DNA from: Bidens hawaiensis
Taxonomy: Eukaryota > Streptophyta > Magnoliopsida > Asterales > Asteraceae
Length of the DNA stretch: 64,000 bases
Direction of reading: 5' to 3'
Assembly: GCA_021521415.1 (NCBI GenBank)
Contig: JAIQDT010003831.1
Location: forward strand, 1 to 64,000
Part shown: positions 11,694 to 21,852 of the stretch, piece after piece
Numbering within the stretch: the first letter of the stretch is position 1
How the letters are laid out: each line of letters starts with the position of its first letter
The notes under the pieces: generated by a model
The model's database searches: none
Told to the model about the DNA's origin: nothing
The model's input: the letters and a program-made list of their open reading frames with translations, nothing else
Program-made: the position numbers and the translations under genes

Positions 11694-12143
11694 TAGGCAT
11701 GTTCAAAACGGTTTGGGACTAGGAACCGGAACCGGTTCCTATATTCAAAACCCCCTTTTAAACCGGTTCCAGGCTCGAACCGGTTAGGGAACCGAACCGG
11801 TTCTCCCACCCTCGGACCCCTAACCTATCTAACCGGTTCTTACCGGTTCCTAACCCGGTTCCTACTTTTTTCCATTATAAGTAGGGCCGTTTTTCTAAAA
11901 AGTAGGGCCGTTTTTCTAAAAAGTAGGGCCGGTTCTTACCCCTAACCTATCTAACCGGATGGTTCGGTTCCAGAACCGGTTCCGGTTCGGTTCCGGTTCC
12001 TACCCGCCCCCACTCAGAAATGCATGAACCGGTCACGGATCATCGGGTTGAATCAGATAGGGTCCGGTTCCTAAAAAAACGGGTAGGAACCGGTTCGGGT
12101 CCACCGGTTCGGGTCCAGGAACCGGTTTTGTTGAACATCTCTA
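11694..12143. mobile_element. hAT-like MITE with ACCGGTTCC subterminal repeats
   Basis: Termini TAGGCATGTTCAAAAC and GTTGAACATCTCTA are inverted repeats, flanked by a perfect 8-bp duplication TCGTGAGG (11686-11693 and 12144-12151). The interior holds many 'aaccggttcc' words. Eight-base duplications and TAG termini are hallmarks of the hAT superfamily. Confidence 0.88.
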
Positions 12144-12807
12144 TCGTGAGGTGGCCAGTGTTTCATGATACACAGGCGTGATCTACTAATCAACATCTTA
12201 AAATATATTATTGTTCTTTGACTTACTGAAGGAATTGAGTATTGTATAAAACAACACCCAACGGATTTGCATACGAAACTGAAAAACTCATACGTGTATC
12301 AAGCTTAGTCAATCGTTAGTGGACTCGTGGGTGTAACAATTATATCAAACTTTTGTTTGAAATTTACATTTCTATGAATTTGTTTACGGTCTAGTTTAAT
12401 CAATTTTGACTTTGTTTCCAGGTTGAATTGTTGTTGTCAATTTCAAAAACTACAAACCAACAAGTTGGGTCGCTTTCATGTCTAAAAACTGTTCCGTTTG
12501 ACGGTTTAGCTTTGATTCTTTTTATTTCTTTTAAAGTCATTAGCTTGCATTATTTTCCATTTACAACTGATAAAATGGGTTAGAAATATATTTTATATCA
12601 CTTACCTGTTTGTAATACTCTTGATAGTTTTTTAATTACAACAATATTATTAACGGTTTGAACCGTTGATCTCTTATATATGTCCATGTACATGATCGGT
12701 CTAAGTCATAGTCCATCAATCAAACCAAGCGTTAAATTGCTAAGTTAAACACTTAGATCGTAAAAAACTCAAAGCTTAACTCTTCATTTTATTAAATCAC
12801 CTTTATA
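12144..12807. other. Intergenic, nothing recognised
   Basis: AT-rich stretch with no open frame, terminal repeat or splice-linked coding segment that I can support. Confidence 0.5.
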
Positions 12808-12982
12808 CAAGGGCGGACCTATGCTCAAGGTTTTGGGGGGGGGGGGGGGGGGGGGGGCGACCACCCACCTTAATTTTTTTATTTTAGTATTATTTTCATG
12901 TGAAAATCCTGATTGCCCCCCTTAAAATTAGTATCAAGTCTCGATGTCACCCCCAAGAAAATAATTCCGCGGTTCGTCAGTG
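12808..12982. mobile_element. Short MITE containing a 23-base G run
   Basis: Termini CAAGGGCGGACC and GGTTCGTCAGTG are imperfect inverted repeats, flanked by a perfect 8-bp duplication CCTTTATA (12800-12807 and 12983-12990). It contains an unbroken run of G at about 12835-12857. Confidence 0.75.
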
Positions 12983-13402
12983 CCTTTATATAATACCAAA
13001 GTATATAAATATTTTTTAAGTAGTCCTAGTTGGACACCAAAAAAATGCACATATAACTTAGATATCGTCATATTACCAAAATATATATATTTTTTTTTAA
13101 GTTGTCCGAGTTACTACAATACTACCTGACATTTTCTATGGGCGTTACATCAAGGGGAAAAGGACAGTAAAATTAAATAACTAACCTATTGTTTTAGTGC
13201 GTGCACTGATATTTAACATTAGTGTTTTTTTTTATATAGCCATTTTTCATAAAAATATAAAGCATCTATAAATGTTTAAGAAAATAGTTAATTTCTTTTA
13301 TTCAATTTTACTTTATAAAAAGTTCTTATATCTCAAATTAATCTAAAACAACTTTAATATTTTTCGAAATTAATTGATTATATAAATAGAGCAAAGTTAA
13401 CA

Positions 13403-13481
13403 TACAAATTAAATTAACGTGTTAGCTGTACGAATCAAGTACTAATTGATTTGTACAACTAGCACGTTAATTTAATTTGTA
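13403..13481. repeat. Near-perfect 29-bp inverted repeat (miniature foldback)
   Basis: Left arm (from 13403) 'caaattaaattaacgtgtta' continues to 'gctgtac'; the right arm (to 13481) is its reverse complement with 2 mismatches in 29, separated by about 21 bp. A diverged relative lies near 63295-63425, so it is a small MITE family. Confidence 0.75.
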
Positions 13482-13524
13482 TTTAATTCAAACCACCTTA
13501 TATACATATATAACTTTAAAAATA

Positions 13525-13799
13525 ATTTTTTATTTTTTTTCAAACGGTGACTTTCACAGTTAAGCTATCTCACTACGCCAACACGTCGCGCCCTGCCACC
13601 CCACTCAGGCCAACTATGTTGACATGATCGGGATCCACGCTGGCATCCGAGTTTGGCTTGGCGTTCCCTGTAAAACCCATATGGCTCACCCCGCCCGAAG
13701 GCACGACATGTTTTAATGCTCTGGTAAAATCCGGTCGGAATCAAGATTCGAACCCGGAACATCCGGATCATCCATCATGTTCCTGGCCATTGGAGCAAT
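13525..13799 (-). mobile_element. tRNA-derived SINE
   Basis: Read on the minus strand: an A-box-like TGGCCAGGAACA near 13788, then a B box GGTTCGAATCT near 13746 about 35 nt on, a GC-rich body, and an A-rich tail (a TTTTTTTT-type run on + at about 13525-13545). It is flanked by a 10-bp direct duplication TTTAAAAATA (13515-13524 and 13800-13809). Pol III boxes, A-rich tail and a duplication of this size are typical of SINEs. The parent tRNA is not identified. Confidence 0.72.
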
Positions 13800-13952
13800 T
13801 TTAAAAATATGTGATAAGTTTAACCACTTATCTAAATATCTTTAAAAAAATATAGTCTATTAAAAAAATATCCCAAGTCTTTATTGCAACATTAATTTAT
13901 TTGATGTTTGTTGAAATTTGAAAGAGACTTATAAATGTGCTTTCATCATATT

Positions 13953-13961
13953 TATATATAT
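13953..13961 (+). promoter_or_regulatory. Probable TATA box of the DUF1442 gene
   Basis: TATATATA lies about 75 nt before the ATG at 14031, followed by a C/A-rich leader, which is ordinary plant promoter spacing. Confidence 0.45.
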
Positions 13962-14030
13962 AGCCAGCCAGCAAAGCAACAATTTCCCAAAAGGAAACCA
14001 ACATTAACACACAACCCATCGGAGAATAAT

Positions 14031-15022
14031 ATGAAGCTTATTTGGTCACCGGAAATTGCTGCAAAAGCTTTCATGGACACCGTTAAATCCGTAATCATTC
14101 CATCCCTTTATTATTGTTCATATAAGCATGCGACGCAGTTTGTTGTCAATTTGTCTTTTGTCTTGATGTAATCACTGTATTTTGTTAAAAATGCAAAGTT
14201 TTTGAATTATTATAATTATTGAATTTTTTATTGTCTAGTAATAATATATATAATGATTATAATGATTATGCTACTGGGATTGTCCGTGAGAATAAAAATA
14301 AGGACAGTTAGTGGCTATATTATTAATATAGATTATTATCGACTAATGAGTTATAGTTCATTATTAATTTTTTTTTTTGAATTATATAGTTTGGATTATT
14401 AAAATTCAATATTATTTTTTTTAAGTGCGAGTTATTCGAAGGATCAAGTGCGGCGGAGTTAATATCGGCAATGGCGGCGGGTTGGAACGCGAAGCTTATT
14501 GTTGAAACATGGTCACGTGGCAGTGTGACAACCACAAGCATTGGTTTGTCGGTAGCAAGTATGCACACGTGCGGGCGACACGTGTGCATAGCTGCTGACG
14601 AGGATTCAAAGGCCGAGTATGTTGTCGCCTTGGCGAAAGCCGGAATGGCGCCCGAGGTAATCGTCGGGCAGCCGGAGGAGGTGGTTAAGGGGATGGTTAT
14701 AGATTTTTTGGTTGTGGATTCTTGGAAAAATAATTTGGGGAAAATAATAAAAGAGGCGAAATTCGGGCAGCGTGGGGCGGTGGTGGTTTGTAAGAACGCG
14801 GCGGTAGTGGTGGATTCGAGGTTGGGTGGGTTTTTTGATGGTGGATCGCGGCGGGTTGCGAGGTCGGTGTTTTTGCCGGTTGGGAAAGGGTTGGATATTG
14901 CGCATGTGGCTGCGTGGGAAAGCGGGTCAGGGTCAGGTTCGGGTTCGAGCATGCGGAAGAAGAGTAGGTGGATAAGGAGGATTGATAAGGAGTCTGGTGA
15001 AGAGTATGTGATCCGAAAGTGA
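14031..15022 (+). CDS. DUF1442 family protein, At1g62840-like
   Basis: Exons join(14031..14090, 14426..15022) encode 218 aa; the GT/AG intron of 335 bp is phase 0. The conserved start MKLIWSPEIAAKAFMDTVKS is exon 1, and exon 2 begins CELFEGSSAAELISAMAAGW. Also visible are NAKLIVETWS, GRHVCI, IDFLVVD, GAVVVCKN and the C-terminal IDKESGEEYV, all features I recall of plant DUF1442 proteins. The family is plant-specific, with an SAM-methyltransferase-like fold suggested but no established reaction. A Gly-Ser run (about 191-200) precedes a basic tail. As I recall, the Arabidopsis neighbour At1g62850 encodes a release-factor-like protein, and here the next gene is its homologue in the opposite orientation. 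Confidence 0.92.
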
Positions 15023-16189
15023 GATGGATTGTTTTTAACTTTTGATAGTTGATAAAACATTAAGACATAACTTTTTTGCTATTTGTTTACTTTTTTAAGT
15101 TTGTGGTATAACTTGAATTGCAAGTTAATTCTGTTGTGAGTTTTAGGTGTGTTTTGTATATATGGAAGTTGATTTGTTGATAGTGCAACTTTGGAGACTA
15201 TAAGTGTTCACGGAATGGATCAACCTGATTAAAACGAAGCAAGTTAGTCGGTTTAGCTGGTTAGAAACTCTTCGGTAGGATTTGAAATTTGAAAGTTTGG
15301 AACTCGTTGTGTAAACTAAACGATCTTTTAAACTTGTTAAAATTTAACTTTTTCTTTTTCGTTTTTGGAATTATGGTTATGTACATCTATAATAGTCATG
15401 AACCGTCTAGTCATTTTAAAATTAGGGTACGGTGTAATAATTTAAAAATTAGTTAGTTTAAAGCATCAAACCGATTTGTTAAACCATAAAATATCTAATG
15501 TTATGTTTTAATATAGAAATAATGTTATGTTAAATAAAATTGTTAAATGAATTGAAAATTCGAAGGAGAGTGTACGCTTAGCCTAACTCATTGTTAAAAA
15601 CACTTGTTTAGTGATAAATTCTAACAATAACATGATCGGACGGTGAGATAAGTTGTCCAAAGGGGCGGAGATTTAATCCGTAGCCATAAAATAGTCAATA
15701 GATAAAATCATAAAACTAACTGAGATTGAGATCTCTTGTAGGGGTGCTTGAGCTCGGGTCACTTAACATGAAAGAGCTTACGTTTGGCTTGTTTTTAAGA
15801 TTTATTTAAATTTATGCTCCACTATAGGTGATTTTTTTAAACTTGAGTAGGGAAAGCGCCTCGCTGCAATCCATGCAATCCAGCAACTTTCGGGCCCAGT
15901 TTTTTGTCAGAATCCAGTGAGATCCGTGCCAAATCCTGGAAATTCTAGCAAAATTCTGCAAACTCCGGCCAACTGGTCTGAAACTTCAACAAATGGCCTG
16001 GAACCAGCCTTGTCGGAAACAAAATGATGTTTGGGTTGGGAGTAATTTTTTTAGTAAAGTACAATTTTATGAAGTATTTTAGTTCTTTTTAATTTTGTAT
16101 TTTTTTCAGTCTTTTAACATGCTTATTAACGAAATCTAGTTTTTTTATATTTAATATTTAGTAAATCTATTTATATTAAATGTTATGTT
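15023..16189. other. Intergenic, nothing recognised
   Basis: AT-rich. I searched it on the minus strand for the missing last exon of the release-factor gene and saw no candidate. About 15870-16015 has repeated 'aatcc/aattctg' words without clear termini. Confidence 0.5.
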
Positions 16190-16536
16190 TTTAAACATGT
16201 TAAAGTATAGCTAGGGATGCGAAATATGGGCATTTTCATGGTTTAGGGATGAGATGGAAAAGACTGATGTTGATGAGAAAGTGTTAGGGATGGGTTAGGT
16301 TTCTTGGCTCACTCTCTTGGAATATATTAGGATTAGGACATTACGTCCATTAGTTTAGCCCATTAGACTAAGGTTTATTGGCTCTCTGTCTATGACCTAT
16401 ATATAGTTGTACATTGTATCACACTTAATATCCCTTTCACCTGATGGCGAAATGGAACTAACTTCAGAAGAAAAAAAACAGTAAAATGGTAGCGTTATAC
16501 TAAATCGTGTAACAAGGTTTACGATATTATAGGTAC
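16190..16536. other. Possible degenerate LTR next to the truncated release-factor gene
   Basis: Holds 'tggaatatattaggattagg', then 'agcccattag', a 'tatatatag' box and 'cattgtatcacac', an order typical of short Copia LTRs. No TG..CA ends or duplication could be fixed. It lies where the last exon of the neighbouring gene would be expected. Confidence 0.3.
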
Positions 16537-18799
16537 CTGTAGTTTCTCCAAGGCATCCTCAATGTTACCCCTGAAGAAAAAGTTATTTTAAGGATGTAAG
16601 ATATGATTTTAAAAACATATTAATAATAAAAATATAACAGAAAATAAACAATGGATAGAATTTTAACTTTTGTGTTCTGGTCTTTGTGGAGGATATCACA
16701 AGTTCACCATCTTTGTTGATTCTATTCTTTTCCTGACTAAAGAAGTTGATGTCATTATAAATAAGGAACATATATTTACATGTTATGATGTTAATGTTAC
16801 TTAAAACATGGCATGATAACATTACTAGCTAGGTAAACTAACCATCTGTAAAATTTTCTCTCTGACCCGGTCACTTAACCAATATGCTTCCTTAATATTA
16901 AACCGCATATCAACCTTGGTGTTTACTGCAAACAAAATGAACAGGGTAAATCTTGCTACAGGAACATTTTTTCTCAAGTGTGACAAGACTTAAAACTTAA
17001 AAGGATATCAAACCTTTGTTGACATTTTGACCTCCTGGTCCACCGCTCCTAGCAAAGTTCACAGTAACATGATCTAAGTCACAAAATGAAACACCTTGAA
17101 TACATAGTTAAGCAAAAAGAAATGCATAACGCTTCTATTTACATTATGCAGATAAAGAATCTGTATTGATTTCTATGTTTAACACTATGCAGTTAATGCG
17201 GAATAATATCGAATATGTGTCAAGGACCAATATTTGAGATATCGGTTATCGCGGGAAGATATTGGTAGGATATCGGTAATTTTAATATCATGCAGAATTT
17301 TTATATATAACAATTTAGCATTGACAATTCACTATACTCTGCTACTATTAACAAATTAACCTTTTGCAACTTACAAAACACTAGCATTTGTAGCAAGTAG
17401 AAACTGATTAAGACTTAAAACACTAGCGTTACACACTAAAATTGACAATTAAGACTTAAAAACGGATATCGAGAAAATCGGTGATATATCGGTCAATAAC
17501 GCTGATAATATCGGGACGGATATTAGACATGTATTTTGCACTGATATATTACCAAGGGACCGATAACCGATGATATATCGGCAATTTTGACTGCATAAGT
17601 TTAACTTTAACAATCAGACAGACCAATACACATGTCAAAATAACAGTTTTGTTGCTTTAAAGGTTCACTTGCAACTCCATTTAGTGTAAATAAAAAAGCT
17701 ACAGATTTGAATCACTTATGTATTAAACAGAAAAAGTTTGTACGGAACAATAACAGATTTCCATTTATAAGATCTTGGCATCTTATGTATATAACAGTCT
17801 ATAGTTAAGCAAATTATAAGATGTTGGCATGTTGCATCTATTATTGATGCAGCTATGGAAGCGGTCAAATGGCTCAAGAACGCATGATAATCAAAAACGA
17901 TAAAGTCGAACCAAAGGTTCTAAGAACAAAGTTCTTTATCAGTTTATATTTAATCTAAAACTAAAATAAACAATTATAACCCTACTTATACTACACAAAG
18001 GAAAAAAAGATAAACTTGGAAATAGGGCTGTAAACGAGCCTAGTCGAGTCAAGCCAGGGTGTGCTCGAGCTCGAACTTAATCGAGCTGACTCGATCTCGG
18101 CTCGTTTAAAGCTCGAGCCGAGCTCCTTTAATTTTTAATTTTTTTATTTTATATTTTACAAATTTGATATATAAAAGACAAAAGGTATAATTTTAACATA
18201 CATAGTATATAAAGTTTATAAACTAGAGAATTTTAAATTATATGTTTTACTTTTGTTATTTTTTCATAAGGTTTTAGGGATCGAGTGGCATAATATATGT
18301 ATAATTTTATTTATTTAGTTCTTGGTATGCTATTATTATATATAGATACTAAAATTTAGGTTTTAATCTAAACGAGCCGAGCTGACCCTGGCTAGAGCTC
18401 GGCTCGTTTAGAAATCGAGCCGAGTCAAGCCGTGCTGATTTTGAATCAAGCTTTTTTCGAGCCGAGCTTTTTCCGAGCTATTTTCGAGCGAGCTGCGAGC
18501 CACGGGCTTTTTGAACATCCCTACATGGAAACGTTATAAACATAAAATAATAAGACCTGAATTCAAATAATGAGATAGCTCTGCATTAATTATCTTTTAT
18601 CTATTTGACTCATTAAGAAATAATGTGGATACAACGAAATGGAAGGCAAACATACAACAAGCTGCGTCGCTAGTCCTTTTTGAAAAGTTACATTCATAGA
18701 TCCCGGGGTCGTAACATTACTATTACTATTCACTACACGTAGAACACGACCTAAGTAGCTCCACAACCTCAGGCGCACAGGGAAACCAAAAGTAAAACG

Positions 18800-18844
<45 letters not shown>

Positions 18845-19182
18845 CTTAAAAGAACACATAATAAAAACAATTTACAATAAAACTGCGGGTAAGCGGGCAA
18901 CGAGCTGAGGCGCAATTTATTACGTAGAGTAATTTTGGGAATAGGTTCATCGGCTCCAGCAGCTCTCTCCATGGCTTCGTGTAATTGCTGTTGCACTTGA
19001 GACAGCCGTGCCGATGTCTTCTTATTATTGCTGGAATCACATCGGACCGGAGTGTAACTGATTGGACGGGAAACGAAACGGACCGGAGAACGGACGACGG
19101 TCCAAAGACAAGTGCGGATTGATACGGTTGGCCGGAATATCTGACGGGCGAGAAGTATACCGGTGGTTCTGATTGCCGCCAT
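16537..19182 (-). CDS. Class I release factor-like protein (ICT1/ArfB type), C-terminally truncated
   Basis: complement(join(16537..16570, 16668..16732, 16843..16925, 17014..17073, 18924..19182)) gives 167 codons, in frame throughout. It starts MAAIRTTGILLARQIFRP, like an organelle presequence, then has HVTVNFARSGGPGGQNVNK with the GGQ tripeptide at 100-102 that triggers peptidyl-tRNA hydrolysis, then INKDGELVISSTKTRTQK. Family: ribosome-rescue release factors without codon-recognition domains, acting in mitochondria or plastids; At1g62850 is the recalled homologue. The family ends in a Lys/Arg-rich tail that sits in the ribosomal mRNA channel. That last exon is not found between here and the DUF1442 gene. 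Reading past the final donor adds only VPIIS and a stop (16519). Intron 1 (1.85 kb) holds two MITEs and a TAA microsatellite. Probably truncated, unless the exon lies elsewhere. Confidence 0.85.
17205..17595. mobile_element. MITE-like element rich in GATATCGG words
   Basis: Repeated 'gatatcggt', 'tatcggtaat' and 'accgata' words occur in both orientations at the two ends of this stretch in intron 1 of the release-factor gene. Exact ends and target duplication not determined. Confidence 0.5.
18023..18523. mobile_element. hAT-like MITE with CTCGAGC subterminal repeats
   Basis: Termini TAGGGCTGTAAACGAGCC and TTTTTGAACATCCCTA, with 8-bp flanks CTTGGAAA and CATGGAAA (7 of 8 match). 'gctcgagc' and 'cgagccgagc' words cluster near both ends. 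Located in intron 1 of the release-factor gene; relatives at 52749 and 56017. Confidence 0.82.
18801..18842. repeat. (TAA)n microsatellite
   Basis: About 14 perfect ATA/TAA units just inside intron 1 of the release-factor gene. Confidence 0.95.
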
Positions 19183-19296
19183 TGAGTGTGTGTTGTGAGG
19201 AAACTGAATTTAAACCACTAAATTTTAACATATTGGGGATTTTTGGGGTCATGTATTCATTTTTTTAACATGTGTAAACATATTCGGGACGTTAGT

Positions 19297-20563
19297 TGCA
19301 AAATCGTTAGTCGCTAGTTAGGCGGTAGATTGAGGATTAGCGATTAATCGGGATTAATTGAATTAGACTTTAATGTATAATTTTTTTTTTTTATATATAT
19401 GTGTACCTATTTTTATATGCAATTTTCAGTTTTATATCTATACTATATATAATACATTAAATAAGGGCAAATTAAGACACCTATTTTTAAGTAATTTACA
19501 ACACTTAAAACATAAGGCACATGTGTTAGTAAGAGTAAACATGTCTTTTAAACAAAATCCATTCAACTTATAAGTTTGGTCCCTCGTCTTTAACCATATT
19601 ATGTTTTTAATTTAACTTGTAAACTAACTTCCCACCCATGATTTTTAAACGACTATAGCCTTTTCATACGTTAATATTTTAATAAACAAATTGCACCATA
19701 AAAACGAGCATTTTATTCTCTTTAATTTGGATATGATATTGTTGTAATTTTTTTTTCATTTAAAATAAATTAATGTTACGTAGGGGTGTTCAGTGTCGGT
19801 TTGATGGTTTTTAAGTTAAACTTGTGAGTCCAACTGTTAATACTGATTTTTTGTCGTCCAAAACCAAACTCAACCATTGAAAGTTGAAACCGAATCGTTA
19901 CGGCCTAGTTCCAGTTTGGTTTCACAGTTTAAACTTTAATAATAAATTCAATTTAAAACAATTAATAATTTAAATGTACCATAAATTTTGAGATGATCAA
20001 AAATAAAAAATGATAATTTTAGCCACATAAATGATAAATATTAATGGAAGATCTAGGACGTGAAATAATAACAACAAAGATTACAAAAGGAATCATATTG
20101 CAATTAGGTTAATTTATAGTCTTTTCTGGTTTCATATGGTCGGTTGCCGATATAACCCGCGAACCAACCGTTCACTACATTTTGAAAATTTTGAAACCGA
20201 CCAACAAACCGAAAGTAAAAAAGAAAAAGAAAAAAGAAGTTAAACCAATGACCAATTTAAACGATTTCAAGGTTCTAACCGAACCATAAACACTTATATT
20301 TGTACGTGATTAACAAGTTTAAACACCCGCTGCATCGCGCGGGACCCGTCTAGTATGTATACACACATTTTGATCGGAAATTGGCTTGAAACTCGCGGAA
20401 ACCGCTAATTTTGGTTGGAATCTCGCCGAAAATTGTCAAATTTGGCCGGATTTGACAATTGACCGATTAATTGGCAGATTAACCCAAAATTAATCAGTGA
20501 AATGGGGACTAGCGATTAATCAGGGATTAATCAACGCCTAGTCGGAATTTTTGCAACACTGTA
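19297..20563. mobile_element. Nonautonomous element ending in GTTGCAAAA, split by a Helitron
   Basis: The left end 'gttgcaaaatcgttagtcgctagt..ggcg' and right end 'cgcctagtcggaatttttgcaac' are inverted, each followed inward by 'gcgattaatc..gggattaa'. A related uninterrupted fragment lies at about 24200-24430. The Helitron at 19437-20353 interrupts this copy. Superfamily not assigned. Confidence 0.6.
19437..20353 (+). mobile_element. Nonautonomous Helitron
   Basis: Begins TCTATACTATATATAATAC after an A and ends with a CCCGC..GCGGG hairpin (about 20327-20343), then CTAG followed by T. TC start, hairpin and CTAG end inserted between A and T are the Helitron signature. The related fragment at 24200-24430 reads across the insertion point without this DNA. 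No Rep/helicase gene; the interior contains hAT-like 'ggtgttcagtgtcggttt' sequence. Confidence 0.8.
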
Positions 20564-20735
20564 ATTCGGGGTAATGTTCAAGGTCGAATCTTCAACCGTC
20601 TTGAGACCGTATCCCCCTGATGCACGGGAACCGGATGGAATTCGTAAACCCTCGCTCCTATCAGGTTCGAACCCAGGATTAAAGCCCTGATTCGTCCATT
20701 CACCTAGATGTCATTTGAACCGGCCCAAGTTAGGA

Positions 20736-21852
20736 TCAAACTTGCGTCTCCACACAGGGAGGGCATTCTCATGACATTTTGGGGGTTATATGTTTTATTT
20801 ATTAAAGACATTAAAAAAATTGTTAAAAGGTCTTTCAATTGAGGTCTTTTAAGTCTTTTAAGCTGTTTTTTTTATTAAGATTAGGGATTTAGGTCTAGTC
20901 GGTTTTTCTTGTAGTAGCGACTCCTTGCTCGGTGGAGAGGCTTTGCTCCTTGTTTTTCATATGGTGTGGTTATTGAAATTTACTGTTCACAAAAAAATAA
21001 TATAGCGTAGAAAATAATGGTATTAAGAGGTGTAAAATGGTGTTTATTTCATAGTAAAAATTGAAAACCTCATTCTAGAGAGTAGAAACATGATATACAA
21101 ATATAATGGATTAACTGATAAATCAACAAACAAATCATGGTAACTTTGTTAATGTACCGATATAATAAGATTATGCGATAAAAAACATACAAGGAGCGCA
21201 ACTAGACACTCAAGTAAGACGAGTCAAAGGAGCCTTAGTCACACACGAACACCTATAGTTTATATTTATTAGGAACTAGTTTTTTCACCCGGCGTTACAA
21301 GTATTTTATGCTGCCATTCGATTCCGTCACTTTATTCTCTAGTCATTTTTTATATATAAGATGAAATACAGTGAATTTACAAGAAACAAATCTTCATGTC
21401 TTCATCTGATTTCTTATAAAAGATATTTAATCCATAAGTTAAAAAAGAGAATTTATGCTTAGCGTGTCCTTTATATAAATATTAATATAAGAGACCATTG
21501 AGTGACTTGAGTCATTCCATTGACTCGTACCGATGAGAATTCTACTCCACGGGAAATGAACAAAATGATGTAGAACTGGCCTATTTGTTGCCGGTCCTAT
21601 AGAGAGAGGGTATTAAACTTATCATATATCCTAATTGATCACCATGGTCTTTAGCCACCACACATAAAGCTGTTCAACTATAACCAAACACAGGAAACAT
21701 TAACCAGGTCAGAAACATATTTCAACACAAACTTCAAACAAATATCTATGTAATATCATAACCACAGGTCGGTCGTTTGGTCTCCCATCATCCTACATAT
21801 CTAACATTCGGTCTAATATATCAATGCGAAACAACCTATCGTTTTGACCTTA
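20736..21852. other. Intergenic, nothing recognised
   Basis: AT-rich with no coding segment supported. A 'ctagttttttcacccggcgtt' near 21275 could be an old Helitron end in reverse orientation but lacks a clear hairpin. A GGTTCGAACC near 20661 is a possible pol III B box of an old SINE; ends not found. Confidence 0.4.

Noticed and set aside
14323..15060. 245-codon frame on the minus strand over the DUF1442 gene
   Set aside because: It is antisense to a recognised gene with conserved motifs; low-complexity composition and no family match.
20565..20735. Possible SINE around GGTTCGAACC
   Set aside because: The B-box word is palindromic and the ends could not be defined, unlike the SINE at 13525.
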